Below are positions 36,326 to 44,838 of a stretch of DNA of 64,000 nt, in pieces. The stretch is from Aliivibrio finisterrensis (GTDB taxonomy: Bacteria > Pseudomonadota > Gammaproteobacteria > Enterobacterales > Vibrionaceae). The position numbers and the translations under genes were made by a program. The notes below the pieces were generated by a model, which was not told the DNA's origin, did no database searches, and saw only the letters and a program-made list of their open reading frames with translations. Positions within the stretch are counted from its first letter, which is position 1. Each line of letters begins with the position of its first letter. The stretch spans positions 62,001 to 126,000 of the forward strand of contig NZ_WBVP01000001.1 in NCBI RefSeq assembly GCF_008933155.1. The letters run 5' to 3'.

Positions 36326-38008
36326 ATGGAATTAGTGTTTTCCCTACTACAGCAATTAAGCGTTTATCTTGTGCTTGCTTATTTATTAAGTAAGACACCG
36401 CTATTTCTTCCTATTACGACTATTTCAGGGCGTTGGAGTCATCGCTTTCTTTGTTACATCATCTTTTCAGGCTTCTGTATTTTAGGTACTTATTTTGGCC
36501 TTGCTATTCAAGATGCGATTGCTAATACAAGAGCAATTGGTGCTGTAATGGGAGGAGTACTAGGTGGACCTTTAGTTGGATTTTTTGTCGGTCTAACAGG
36601 TGGTTTACACCGCTACTCTATGGGAGGATTTACCGATCTAGCCTGCGCAATATCAACGACTACAGAAGGCTTATTAGGTGGTTTATTTCATTTGTACTTT
36701 GTTAGAAAAAATCAGATAGAACAATTATTTAGACCTAGAACCGTGTTAATGATTGCCTTTATTGCAGAGCTATTACAAATGACCATAATTCTAATCGTTG
36801 CCAAACCATTTGATCAGGCTTATGAACTTGTCTCCTCTATCATTTTACCTATGGTTGTTGCCAACTCAGTTGGGGCCGCCATGTTTATGAGTATTATCCA
36901 AGATAGAAAAGCCATTTATGAAAAATACTCTGCCGCATTCTCTAATAAAGCACTAAACATCGCCCAACGTTCTGTTGGAATATTAAGCCAAGGCTTCAAC
37001 CAAGAAAACAGTGAACAAATCGCAAAAATAATCTATGAAGAAACGGGTGTAGGCGCTGTTTCTATTACTGATAAAGAGAAAATATTAGCCTTTATTGGTA
37101 TTGGTGATGATCATCACTTACCAGGCACTCCTATTGCCTCTGATTACACACGAAAAGCCATAAAGCAGAGTAAAGTAATGTACATCGATGGGGGCGAACA
37201 CCCCTATCAATGCTCTATTGATGAAAAATGCAAACTCGGCTCAGCACTCGTTATTCCACTTATTGGTGCGAATAATGAGGTGATTGGCACCATAAAACTG
37301 TATGAGCCAAAACTGAAACTATTTTCCTATATCAACATAACGCTGGGAGAAGGCATCGCCAAATTACTCTCCAACCAAATTTTAACGGGTCGTTATTTAC
37401 AGCAGCAATCTTTACTTACTCAAGCAGAATTGCGCCTATTACAAGCTCAAGTGAATCCTCACTTCCTGTTTAATGCGTTAAATACGATTAGTGCCGTTAT
37501 TCGACGAGATCCAACTCGTGCTCGAGAATTAATTCAGCACTTATCACAATTTTTCCGTAGAAATTTAAAACAGAACTTTGAGCAAGTCACCTTAAAAGAA
37601 GAATTACATCACGTACAATCCTACTTAGAGATTGAGCTAGCACGATTTGCAGACAGACTGACAGTCGACGTAAGTATTGACGAAAAACTGTACGATTTAA
37701 AATTACCCACATTCACCTTGCAACCCTTAGTTGAGAACGCCATCAAACATGGTACTTCGAATATGTTTGAAAATGGCGAAATAAAAATTATAGGTTATCT
37801 ATCTCATCACCAAGTGATCCTTGAGGTAATTGATAATGCAGGGCTATATACTGAGAAAACAAGCAGTGATGGTTTAGGCACTACCATTGTTGATAAACGT
37901 TTAAAAAATCAATTTGGCGACGCTTTTGGGCTGACTTTATCATGCATTGAGAATCAACAAACCAAAGCCACCATCCATTTACCATTAGAGACGATAAATC
38001 ATGCTTAA
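36326..38008 (+). CDS. btsS: LytS-family sensor kinase (BtsS/YehU type)
   Basis: This is an inner-membrane histidine kinase with a 5TMR-LYT sensor: about six hydrophobic segments in residues 1-190, a GAF-like domain (about 215-350), and a His_kinase region with NPHFLFNALNTISAVIRRDP (phospho-His near residue 378). A HATPase domain follows (TFTLQPLVENAIKHG, DNAG, GLGTTIVDKRL). In E. coli BtsS senses extracellular pyruvate. The start at 36326 opens the first membrane helix; a longer frame begins with TTG. The stop overlaps the start of btsR by eight bases, so the pair is coupled. Upstream of the following transporter gene lie boxes like the known BtsR site, which supports this identity. Confidence 0.9.
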   Translation: MELVFSLLQQLSVYLVLAYLLSKTPLFLPITTISGRWSHRFLCYIIFSGFCILGTYFGLAIQDAIANTRAIGAVMGGVLGGPLVGFFVGLTGGLHRYSMGGFTDLACAISTTTEGLLGGLFHLYFVRKNQIEQLFRPRTVLMIAFIAELLQMTIILIVAKPFDQAYELVSSIILPMVVANSVGAAMFMSIIQDRKAIYEKYSAAFSNKALNIAQRSVGILSQGFNQENSEQIAKIIYEETGVGAVSITDKEKILAFIGIGDDHHLPGTPIASDYTRKAIKQSKVMYIDGGEHPYQCSIDEKCKLGSALVIPLIGANNEVIGTIKLYEPKLKLFSYINITLGEGIAKLLSNQILTGRYLQQQSLLTQAELRLLQAQVNPHFLFNALNTISAVIRRDPTRARELIQHLSQFFRRNLKQNFEQVTLKEELHHVQSYLEIELARFADRLTVDVSIDEKLYDLKLPTFTLQPLVENAIKHGTSNMFENGEIKIIGYLSHHQVILEVIDNAGLYTEKTSSDGLGTTIVDKRLKNQFGDAFGLTLSCIENQQTKATIHLPLETINHA

Positions 38009-38717
38009 AGCCATTGTGATTGACGACGAACTGTTTGCTCGCGAAGAGTTAATTGAACAATTAAACGAGGTAGGTCACATCGACATTATTGCAGAATGTG
38101 GTAATGCTATTGACGGGTTAAAGCAAATAAATCAACTAAAACCTGATGTGGTATTTCTTGATATTCAAATGCCTAAAATTACAGGAATGGATTTAATCAG
38201 CATGCTTGATCCTGAGACCATGCCAAATATCGTTTTTGTTACCGCTTATGATGAATTTGCAGTAAAAGCCTTTGAAGATAACGCCTTTGATTATTTACTC
38301 AAACCGATAGAGCCTTGCCGCCTTAAAAAAACCGTAAAACGATTATTAGCAGCCGAAACCAAACTCGACCTCACTCCTATTATCACGCCTGAAATTGAGT
38401 TAATCCCCTGCTCTGGGCACAACCGCATTCTTCTTTTACCGTCTAAAGAGATTGAGGTTGCCAGTATTCAAGCGGCAGGCGTTGAGCTTGTAACCAAATC
38501 AGAGAAAGCTTGCACACAATTGACATTAAAAGTCCTTGAAGAAAAGACCCCGCTTATCCGCTGCCATCGACAGTTTTTAATTAACCCTCACTTTATTAGA
38601 GAGATTAAACTTCATGATAATGGTACCAGTGAGATCATTACTCAAAGTGGTCATACTGCTCAAGTCAGTCGTCGGTATCTTAAAGAAATTAAAGAGCGAC
38701 TAGGGATTCAATGCTAA
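38001..38717 (+). CDS. btsR: LytTR response regulator (BtsR/YehT type)
   Basis: This 238-residue response regulator has a receiver domain (about 1-118) with acidic residues D8/D9, the phospho-acceptor D54 in VFLDIQMPK and K106-type lysine in YLLKPIEP. A LytTR DNA-binding domain (about 133-238) follows, with LIRCHRQFLINPHFIREI. It is coupled to the upstream kinase gene by an eight-base overlap. The downstream transporter promoter holds four boxes fitting the known BtsR/YehT consensus, so it probably activates that gene when the kinase senses pyruvate or a similar nutrient. Confidence 0.92.
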   Translation: MLKAIVIDDELFAREELIEQLNEVGHIDIIAECGNAIDGLKQINQLKPDVVFLDIQMPKITGMDLISMLDPETMPNIVFVTAYDEFAVKAFEDNAFDYLLKPIEPCRLKKTVKRLLAAETKLDLTPIITPEIELIPCSGHNRILLLPSKEIEVASIQAAGVELVTKSEKACTQLTLKVLEEKTPLIRCHRQFLINPHFIREIKLHDNGTSEIITQSGHTAQVSRRYLKEIKERLGIQC

Positions 38718-38734
38718 TTACAGTTTTTAATACA

Positions 38735-38803
38735 GCCACTTAATCAGACTTAAAACCGCTTAACATAATATAAAACCACTGAGCCCCTTATCTTAACCAC
38801 TCA
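38735..38803 (+). promoter_or_regulatory. Array of four BtsR-like direct boxes
   Basis: Four boxes occur at 38735 (GCCACTTA), 38755 (ACCGCTTA), 38775 (ACCACTGA) and 38796 (ACCACTCA). From memory the E. coli YehT/BtsR site is ACC(G/A)CT(C/T)A twice with a 13-base spacer. Two of the four match fully and two have one mismatch. Spacings are 20, 20 and 21 bases, about two helical turns, so all lie on one DNA face. They are 95-160 bases before the cstA ATG. Confidence 0.8.
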
Positions 38804-38897
38804 CTTTCTTTGGGCGTGAACTCTTTACGCCCATCAGTATGATAACCACCATATTCATTTATTTATATTAACCAGTAATTCAAACAAGGAATAAATT

Positions 38898-40364
38898 ATG
38901 GTTTGGTTTCTAACCTGTGTTGCAGCGCTTATCGGTGGTTACTTCATCTACGGTGCATTTATTGAAAAAGTCTTTGGTATTAAAGAAGACAGAAAAACCC
39001 CCGCTCACACAAAAACAGATGGCGTAGATTTTGTTCCAATGTCAACACCAAAAGTCTACCTAGTTCAACTTCTTAATATTGCAGGCGTCGGTCCAATTTT
39101 TGGCCCAATCATGGGTGCCCTTTACGGCCCTGCAGCTATGTTATGGATTGTCCTTGGTTGTATTTTTGCAGGTGCGGTACACGATTATTTCTCAGGAATG
39201 CTATCTGTCCGTAATGGTGGAGCCTCTGTTCCTACCATTACAGGTAAGTACCTAGGCAATGGTGCAAAGCACTTCATGAACGTGTTTGCCATTGTTCTAT
39301 TGCTTCTTGTTGGTGTGGTATTCGTGTCTGCTCCTGCAAGCATGCTAACCAACCTAATGAATGACCAATTTGATTTAGGTATCACAATGACGGCGATGGT
39401 TGTTATCATTTTTGGATACTACATCTTGGCGACCATTGTACCAGTTGATAAAATTATCGGACGCTTCTATCCGCTATTTGGTGCTCTACTAATCTTCATG
39501 TCTGTTGGCTTAATTTCTGCAATCGCACTATCAAGTGATCATTCTGTGCTTGGTGGCTACGAGCCAAGTGAGATGTTTACCAACATGAACCCGAACGACT
39601 TACCATTGTGGCCTGCACTATTTATCACTATCGCTTGTGGCGCTATCTCTGGTTTCCACGCAACGCAATCTCCGCTAATGGCGCGTTGTATGGAAAATGA
39701 AAAGAATGGCCGTTTTGTATTCTACGGCGCAATGATTGGTGAAGGTATTATCGCTCTGATCTGGTGTGCTATCGCTCTGTCTTTCTTTGATGGTATGGAA
39801 GCACTTCAAGCAGCGGTTTCAAACGGTGGTCCTGGTAATGTAGTTTACGCATCATCATTTGGTCTTCTAGGTACATTTGGTGGCATCCTAGCGTTCTTAG
39901 GCGTAGTTATTCTACCAATTACCTCTGGCGATACTGCATTCCGCTCAAGCCGTTTAATACTTGCTGAATATTTCAACATGGAGCAGAAAACACTGCGTAA
40001 CCGTCTACTCATGGCGCTTCCACTGTTCGTTCTTGGTGGTATCTTAACTCAAGTAGATTTCGGCATTATCTGGCGTTACTTCGGTTTTGCTAACCAAACA
40101 ACGGCTGTAATGATGCTATGGACCGCTTCTGCTTACTTACTTCGTCACAACAAGTTACATTGGGTTGCGACGGTACCAGCGGTATTCATGACAAGCGTAT
40201 GTATCACATTCATCTTAAATAACAGTCAACTTGGTTTTGGTTTACCGATGACACTATCAACCATTACCGGTGTGGTTTCAGCGTTTGTAATTGCTGGTTT
40301 GATTATTGTGAAATCAAAAGGCAAAGGTGAAATTGATTCAGAAGAAGAAAGTCTTCAATCTTAA
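38898..40364 (+). CDS. cstA: CstA family transporter (short form, BtsT-like role)
   Basis: This is an inner-membrane transporter of the carbon starvation protein family, with about twelve to thirteen hydrophobic segments. The typical motifs GVGPIFGPIMGALYGPAAMLWI (about residues 57-78) and CGAISGFHATQSPLMARCMENE (about 247-268) are present. At 488 residues it is much shorter than the E. coli CstA and BtsT (about 700), matching the short form of the family. Its promoter carries BtsR-like boxes, and the BtsS/BtsR genes lie directly upstream, so it is probably the pyruvate importer controlled by that system. A strong terminator follows. Confidence 0.9.
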   Translation: MVWFLTCVAALIGGYFIYGAFIEKVFGIKEDRKTPAHTKTDGVDFVPMSTPKVYLVQLLNIAGVGPIFGPIMGALYGPAAMLWIVLGCIFAGAVHDYFSGMLSVRNGGASVPTITGKYLGNGAKHFMNVFAIVLLLLVGVVFVSAPASMLTNLMNDQFDLGITMTAMVVIIFGYYILATIVPVDKIIGRFYPLFGALLIFMSVGLISAIALSSDHSVLGGYEPSEMFTNMNPNDLPLWPALFITIACGAISGFHATQSPLMARCMENEKNGRFVFYGAMIGEGIIALIWCAIALSFFDGMEALQAAVSNGGPGNVVYASSFGLLGTFGGILAFLGVVILPITSGDTAFRSSRLILAEYFNMEQKTLRNRLLMALPLFVLGGILTQVDFGIIWRYFGFANQTTAVMMLWTASAYLLRHNKLHWVATVPAVFMTSVCITFILNNSQLGFGLPMTLSTITGVVSAFVIAGLIIVKSKGKGEIDSEEESLQS

Positions 40365-40402
40365 ACTAACGTTATAACCTTCCCCCTATAACGTTAGACT
40401 TA

Positions 40403-40433
40403 AACCGGACCATTAATCGTGGTTCGGTTTTTT
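40403..40433 (+). terminator. Terminator after cstA
   Basis: AACCG-ACC and GGT-CGGTT pair across a 9-base loop, followed by TTTTTT. A separate perfect 11-bp inverted repeat (CTAACGTTATA with TATAACGTTAG, 40366-40397) lies just before it and may fold too. Confidence 0.8.
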
Positions 40434-40443
40434 ATACCCAAAT

Positions 40444-40479
40444 AAAAAGCGCCAGTGGTAGTAACCACTGGCGCTTTAT
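40444..40479. terminator. Hairpin terminator of the rhlE operon
   Basis: AAAGCGCCAGTGG and CCACTGGCGCTTT form a perfect 13-bp stem with a 6-base loop; on the minus strand it lies past the stop of the 149-aa gene. Confidence 0.75.
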
Positions 40480-40514
40480 ATAATTTAATTAGTTGCTTTG
40501 TTTTATGAAGAGCG

Positions 40515-40964
40515 TTACTTCTGTTTCGCAGCAATCGCGGCGTAATCACCAAGTAATTTAGATAAAATTGGCAACCAATTTAACGCATCTGTCGGTGGTT
40601 TCGCTAAAATCTTCTCAACCAATTCACAGTGCTCTTCTAACGATACCGCTTCTTCTAAATTAAATAGCATTGCATAGGTATGCCATAAAACAAGACGCAT
40701 CATTCGTAAGCTGTTTTGTTGTGAATTTTCAGACTCAGAAAACGCATGAGTCACTTCACCAAGTGCAACAGCGGCAAGACGTAACATCGCGTCTAATTGA
40801 GCCGTTTGCATACGATCTTGATCTGCTGTTTCTTCTTGTTCAAAAGTGAAAATCTCTTGGATTGTCTCTTCTGGCACCATACGACTAATCACACGATGGC
40901 TAAACTCTTCAAGCTCATGGCGTGGCATTGTTACTAAACAAGAGAAAGTATAATCACGTTCCAT
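40515..40964 (-). CDS. Conserved hypothetical protein after rhlE
   Basis: I do not recognise a named family for this 149-residue protein. It is acidic, largely helical by composition and cytoplasmic, with no signal peptide. A negatively charged stretch EIFTFEQEETADQDRMQ (about residues 38-54) precedes two hydrophobic helices with several Leu, Met and Ala residues (about 60-75 and 85-105). It begins 9 bases after the RhlE stop with an AGGAGAG ribosome site, so the two are cotranscribed. The context suggests a helicase-linked role, but nothing in the sequence shows it. Confidence 0.72.
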   Translation of the reverse strand: MERDYTFSCLVTMPRHELEEFSHRVISRMVPEETIQEIFTFEQEETADQDRMQTAQLDAMLRLAAVALGEVTHAFSESENSQQNSLRMMRLVLWHTYAMLFNLEEAVSLEEHCELVEKILAKPPTDALNWLPILSKLLGDYAAIAAKQK

Positions 40965-40973
40965 TTTTCTCTC

Positions 40974-42278
40974 CTACTTTTTAAGCTTAGTAATGCCAGC
41001 TTTCTTTTGGATCACATTTTTCAAACGCATACGACGTTCTGCAGAAGCCTGATCTTGATTCACATTAGTCGCGTTATTTGTACGACCTTTACGATCTTTA
41101 AAACCTGCTTTCGTATTTACTTTTTCAATATACGCATCACGACTCTTAGGCTCGTAACCTGGTTGAACGACACGGTGAATACGTTGCTGAATTAGTGTTT
41201 CAACTTGAACAACCGTTAGCTCTTCTTCGCGACTAACAAACGAAATAGCATGACCTTTTTTACCCGCACGACCAGTACGACCAATACGGTGAACATAGTC
41301 TTCTGCCAAGAATGGCATATCGTAGTTAATTACGTGTGGTAAATCAGCAATATCAAGGCCGCGAGCAGCAACATCGGTTGCAACCATTACGCGAGCTTTG
41401 CCTTCTTTAAACTCTTCTAACGCACGACGACGAGCACTTTGTGCTTTATCACCATGACAAATAACCGCTTTAATACCATCAAGCTTAAGCTCTTTAACGA
41501 TGTTGTTTGCTGTTTCTTTGTAGTTTACAAATACCAGCACTTGTTGCCAGTTTTTACGACCAATCAACTCAGAAAGTAATTCTGTTTTACGCTCTTCATC
41601 AACCGGATAAACCACATGAGCAATTGTTGTTGCTGTCATGTTTTCACGGTCTACTGAGATGCGCTTAGGACGACGTAAAATATCACTCGCTAATTTGTTC
41701 ATTTGTGCAGAAGACGTCGCAGAAAACAACATGATTTGTGGCGCTGTATTTACTTCCATCATGATGTTACGAATCGCATTAACAAAGCCCATATCCAACA
41801 TGCGGTCAGCTTCATCAAATACTAAAAATTCAAGATTCGCGATAGAAATATTGCCTTCTTCAAGGTGCTCTTGAAGACGGCCAGGAGTGGCAACTAAAAT
41901 ATCAACACCCGGATCTAATGCTCTCTCTTGAGAAGACATTTTTTTACCACCAAATACCGCCGTTACTGATAGCGATGTGTATTTTGTGTAATCCGCAATG
42001 TTTACTGCGATTTGCTCTGCTAGTTCACGCGTTGGCGCTAAAATCAGAGCGCGAGCTGAACGACGCGTTGCTGTTTTTTTCGAATCAAGCAATTGCTGAA
42101 TCACTGGCAATGCAAACGCGGCCGTTTTACCTGTACCCGTTTGAGCATTTGCAAGAATATCATGACCTTTACGTGCCAAAGGAATAGCTTTTTGCTGGAT
42201 TGGGGTTAATTTCTGATAACCACATTCAGTTAATGCTTTTACGACTTCAGGTGCGAAACCTTGAGATGAAAATGACAT
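40974..42278 (-). CDS. rhlE: DEAD-box RNA helicase, RhlE type
   Basis: This 434-residue protein is an ATP-dependent RNA helicase. It starts with the Q motif (SSQGFAPEVVKALTECGYQKLTPIQQKAIP), then motif I AQTGTGKT, Ia PTRELAEQ, Ib TPGRL, II DEAD, III SAT and VI HRIGRTGR, all in order in the first 360 residues. A short basic C-terminal tail (about 370-434) ends in KNVIQKKAGITKLKK and probably helps bind RNA. The family choice is based on similarity to RhlE; SrmB and DbpA are less likely. It is followed by an unknown gene in the same operon and is divergent from nothing nearby. Confidence 0.9.
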   Translation of the reverse strand: MSFSSQGFAPEVVKALTECGYQKLTPIQQKAIPLARKGHDILANAQTGTGKTAAFALPVIQQLLDSKKTATRRSARALILAPTRELAEQIAVNIADYTKYTSLSVTAVFGGKKMSSQERALDPGVDILVATPGRLQEHLEEGNISIANLEFLVFDEADRMLDMGFVNAIRNIMMEVNTAPQIMLFSATSSAQMNKLASDILRRPKRISVDRENMTATTIAHVVYPVDEERKTELLSELIGRKNWQQVLVFVNYKETANNIVKELKLDGIKAVICHGDKAQSARRRALEEFKEGKARVMVATDVAARGLDIADLPHVINYDMPFLAEDYVHRIGRTGRAGKKGHAISFVSREEELTVVQVETLIQQRIHRVVQPGYEPKSRDAYIEKVNTKAGFKDRKGRTNNATNVNQDQASAERRMRLKNVIQKKAGITKLKK

Positions 42279-42387
42279 AAAGTGGATTCCTTAAGCGAAC
42301 AGTCTATGTATTCAGTGGATAATAATTTAGCCGCGCATTATAAATGATTTACGGTGAGTTAGCGCACATTTTTTGTTATTCCATCAT

Positions 42388-42425
42388 AAAAAAAGGCAGA
42401 AACACTGAAGTATTTCTGCCTTTTT
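42388..42425 (-). terminator. Terminator after ndh
   Basis: AAGGCAGAAA and TTTCTGCCTT pair in a perfect 10-bp stem with flanking A and T runs, just past the ndh stop. Confidence 0.88.
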
Positions 42426-42451
42426 ATCTATTTCGTTTTAAAACGACCCGA

Positions 42452-43741
42452 TTAGTGAAGTTTTAAGTTTGGACGAAGTACTCGGTTAATACGGCCAACC
42501 AACATAATCAAGGTTGTTTTAAACACACCATGCAATGCAATCTGATGCATACGATATAAAGAAATGTACACCACGCGAGCAATACGACCCTCAACCATCA
42601 TTGAGCCTTTTGTCAGGTTCCCCATTAAGCTACCAACCGTTGAGAAGTTACTTAATGAAACCAAAGATCCGTGATCTTTATACACATACGGCTTCATTTC
42701 ACGATCAGTCATCTTAGCCACAATGTTCTTAAACGCATGGCTTGCCATTTGGTGTGCCGCTTGCGCACGAGGAGGAACAAAACCACCCTCAGGCTTTTCA
42801 CATGATGCCAAATCACCAATAACAAAAATATCGTCATCACGCGTTGTTTGTAGCGTTGGTTTAACAACAAGTTGATTAATACGGTTCGTTTCTAAGCCTG
42901 CGATGTCTTTAATGAAATCAGGTGCTTTAATACCCGCAGCCCATACCATGATTTGAGCAGGGATAAGCTCACCATCTTTAGTATGTAAACCTTCAGAGTC
43001 GGCCTTTGTTACCATTGTCGTCGTACGAACATTAACACCAAGTTTAGTTAACTCGCTGTGAGCCGCAGCAGAGATGCGCGGTGGTAATGCAGGGAGAATA
43101 CGCTCACCCGCTTCTACAAGGTTTACGTTTAGCTTTGCAGAATCCAAATCGCCAAAGCCGTATAAACGTAGCTCTTTAACCGCATTATGTAACTCAGCAG
43201 ACAGTTCAACACCCGTAGCACCAGCACCAACAATCGCAATATCTACGGTTTTTTGTGTTGGGTGCATATGAAGCTTTAAGAACTGGTTGTTCATTTCAGT
43301 GCGGAAACGATGAGCTTGCTCTGGGCTATCTAGGAAGATACAGTTTTCACGAACACCCGGAGTATTAAAATCATTTGATGTTGAGCCAATCGCAAGGATC
43401 AGGTAATCGTATTCGATTTCTCTTGTCGGAATAAGAACCTCGTCATGCTCATCTTTAATTTCAGCCAGCGTGATGAATTTACGCTCACGGTTGATATCGC
43501 ATAAGCTGCCCATTTGGAAATCAAACGAATGGTTTTTTGCATGTGCACGGTAACTGATTGCATCAACACCTTCATCTAAAGAACCCGTTGCTACTTCATG
43601 AAGTAATGGTTTCCATAAATGGCTCGCTTTACGATCAACCAAAATAACTTCTGCACGACCTTTACGACCTAGTGTACGACCAAATTTAGTAGCAAGCTCT
43701 AGACCACCAGCTCCACCACCAACAATAACAATCTTAGTCAT
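42452..43741 (-). CDS. ndh: Type II NADH dehydrogenase
   Basis: This is a membrane-associated flavoprotein that passes electrons from NADH to quinone without pumping protons. The 429-residue protein has two dinucleotide folds: FAD-binding [17 protein letters not shown] (about residues 4-20), and NAD-binding [19 protein letters not shown] (about 167-185). The FAD motif [10 protein letters not shown] (about 306-315) is followed by a C-terminal amphipathic region expected to touch the membrane. It is monocistronic. The upstream region has an FNR-like box, a terminator and a palindrome, but the box is over 300 bases from the ATG, so anaerobic control is only suggested. Confidence 0.95.
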   Translation of the reverse strand: MTKIVIVGGGAGGLELATKFGRTLGRKGRAEVILVDRKASHLWKPLLHEVATGSLDEGVDAISYRAHAKNHSFDFQMGSLCDINRERKFITLAEIKDEHDEVLIPTREIEYDYLILAIGSTSNDFNTPGVRENCIFLDSPEQAHRFRTEMNNQFLKLHMHPTQKTVDIAIVGAGATGVELSAELHNAVKELRLYGFGDLDSAKLNVNLVEAGERILPALPPRISAAAHSELTKLGVNVRTTTMVTKADSEGLHTKDGELIPAQIMVWAAGIKAPDFIKDIAGLETNRINQLVVKPTLQTTRDDDIFVIGDLASCEKPEGGFVPPRAQAAHQMASHAFKNIVAKMTDREMKPYVYKDHGSLVSLSNFSTVGSLMGNLTKGSMMVEGRIARVVYISLYRMHQIALHGVFKTTLIMLVGRINRVLRPNLKLH

Positions 43742-43912
43742 TGCAATCTTTCCTCTAAAAAATAAAACGGCATCAACCTGAGCGACTCAGATTAAAAAAT
43801 GTGTGCTCTCTACTTTTTCATTATAGACTATCGTAAAAAGTAAGAGTCTTGAGGAAACAGCGTTCACGTTACGCTAATTTTGAGCAATGTATGCTTCTTG
43901 TCTTTGTTTTAG

Positions 43913-43944
43913 ACCAATGTAATTCATTAGATGATTACATTGGT
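43913..43944. repeat. Perfect palindrome with TACCAAT-like ends
   Basis: ACCAATGTAAT and ATTACATTGGT are exact inverted repeats with a 10-base centre that can extend the stem by three more pairs past one bulged T. The ACCAAT/ATTGGT ends resemble the ends of the dispersed repeats at 45884 and 52591, so it may be a shrunken relative or an operator. Confidence 0.5.
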
Positions 43945-44067
43945 ATGAACATTATATATCTGCATTTCGGATGTTATCAAGCAGATATAGATGTTATAGA
44001 GAAGATTTCTTTTGAGGTGTAAAATAAATGAAGGAGTTGTGTTATTTTGTTACGAGAGATTGCTTCT

Positions 44068-44081
44068 TTGGTTTAGATCAA
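44068..44081. promoter_or_regulatory. FNR-like box, weak
   Basis: TTGGTTTAGATCAA matches the FNR consensus TTGAT-N4-ATCAA at nine of ten defined positions. It is far from the ndh start and overlaps a terminator, so its role is doubtful. Confidence 0.25.
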
Positions 44082-44108
44082 AAAACCTCACGATATTGTG
44101 AGGTTTTT
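44081..44108. terminator. Terminator after ycfP
   Basis: AAAAACCTCAC and GTGAGGTTTTT pair perfectly around a 6-base loop, 50 bases past the ycfP stop on the minus strand. Confidence 0.85.
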
Positions 44109-44158
44109 ATCATGTTGCAACCGTTTTTTATATCTAGATCGAATTTACCAAACAGGCA

Positions 44159-44710
44159 CTAGATTAAGGTTTCGGCTTCTTTAAACTCTTTCATTACCTG
44201 CAAATGCTGAGAGATCTTTTTGAACTTATGTGTTTCATTTTCATCCCAAATGATTTGGTAATAAGGCTCAAGCTCTACTGCTGTTTCTGCATTATCACGT
44301 ATTTCATCGCTCTTAGATAAAATACATAAACAATGTTCTTTATTCTTTTGGCGGAATTTTTCTACGCACTTAGTCGCAATGTCAGCATACTCTTCAGGAC
44401 GATCAATACGTCCTTCCATATTCACTTCGGGGTGCAAATTAGGATTAAAAATAACCTGACGGATCCCACATAAAAAGCCAATACGTTCAGCCCAAAAGCC
44501 ACCAAGACCTACACCACAGATAATTGGGTTTGGATCGCCAGCTTGCTCAATAACCTTATGCACTTCTTTTAATAAGTGCTGCATATCATGCTTAGGATGC
44601 AGAGTGCTGTAATTAATGAAACGAACATCTTCATCGATAAATTGAAGCTGTACCACTTTCTCATGATTACCAGGGCTTGTTGAGTCAAAGCCGTGAAGAT
44701 AAATAATCAT
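44159..44710 (-). CDS. ycfP: YcfP-family alpha/beta hydrolase-like protein
   Basis: This 183-residue protein belongs to UPF0227, an esterase-like alpha/beta fold. It has the N-terminal [18 protein letters not shown] (oxyanion region) and a nucleophile-elbow-like stretch [15 protein letters not shown] (about residues 64-78). There the usual Ser of GxSxGG is replaced by Leu (GVGLGG), so it may lack classical hydrolase activity. No function is established. In E. coli the gene sits between nagZ and ndh; here it is next to ndh and a ThiK-like kinase gene. It has a GGGGGAAAC ribosome site. Confidence 0.88.
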   Translation of the reverse strand: MIIYLHGFDSTSPGNHEKVVQLQFIDEDVRFINYSTLHPKHDMQHLLKEVHKVIEQAGDPNPIICGVGLGGFWAERIGFLCGIRQVIFNPNLHPEVNMEGRIDRPEEYADIATKCVEKFRQKNKEHCLCILSKSDEIRDNAETAVELEPYYQIIWDENETHKFKKISQHLQVMKEFKEAETLI

Positions 44711-44838
44711 GTTTCCCCCTGTTCCTGAATAAGAATTAGTCCATATAAGTAAATTTAATCTACCATGAAAATTATGGTTTTAAAGCCATTAACTTAAGCA
44801 AAACTGAGAACAGTGATCTAGCCTAGATAATTACCGAT

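Larger units (their letters stand above)
43742..44158. other. Intergenic region between ndh and ycfP, 417 bases
   Basis: No gene is convincingly visible. The region holds an 11-bp palindrome (43913-43944), an FNR-like box (44068-44081) and a bidirectional terminator (44081-44108). A 44-codon frame starting at 44028 is noted under rejected items. Confidence 0.5.

Noticed and set aside
44028-44162. 44-codon + strand frame with a GAGGTG site upstream of ycfP end
   Set aside because: It runs through the ycfP terminator and into the ycfP stop region and has no sign of a product; the hairpin explains the conserved-looking bases better.
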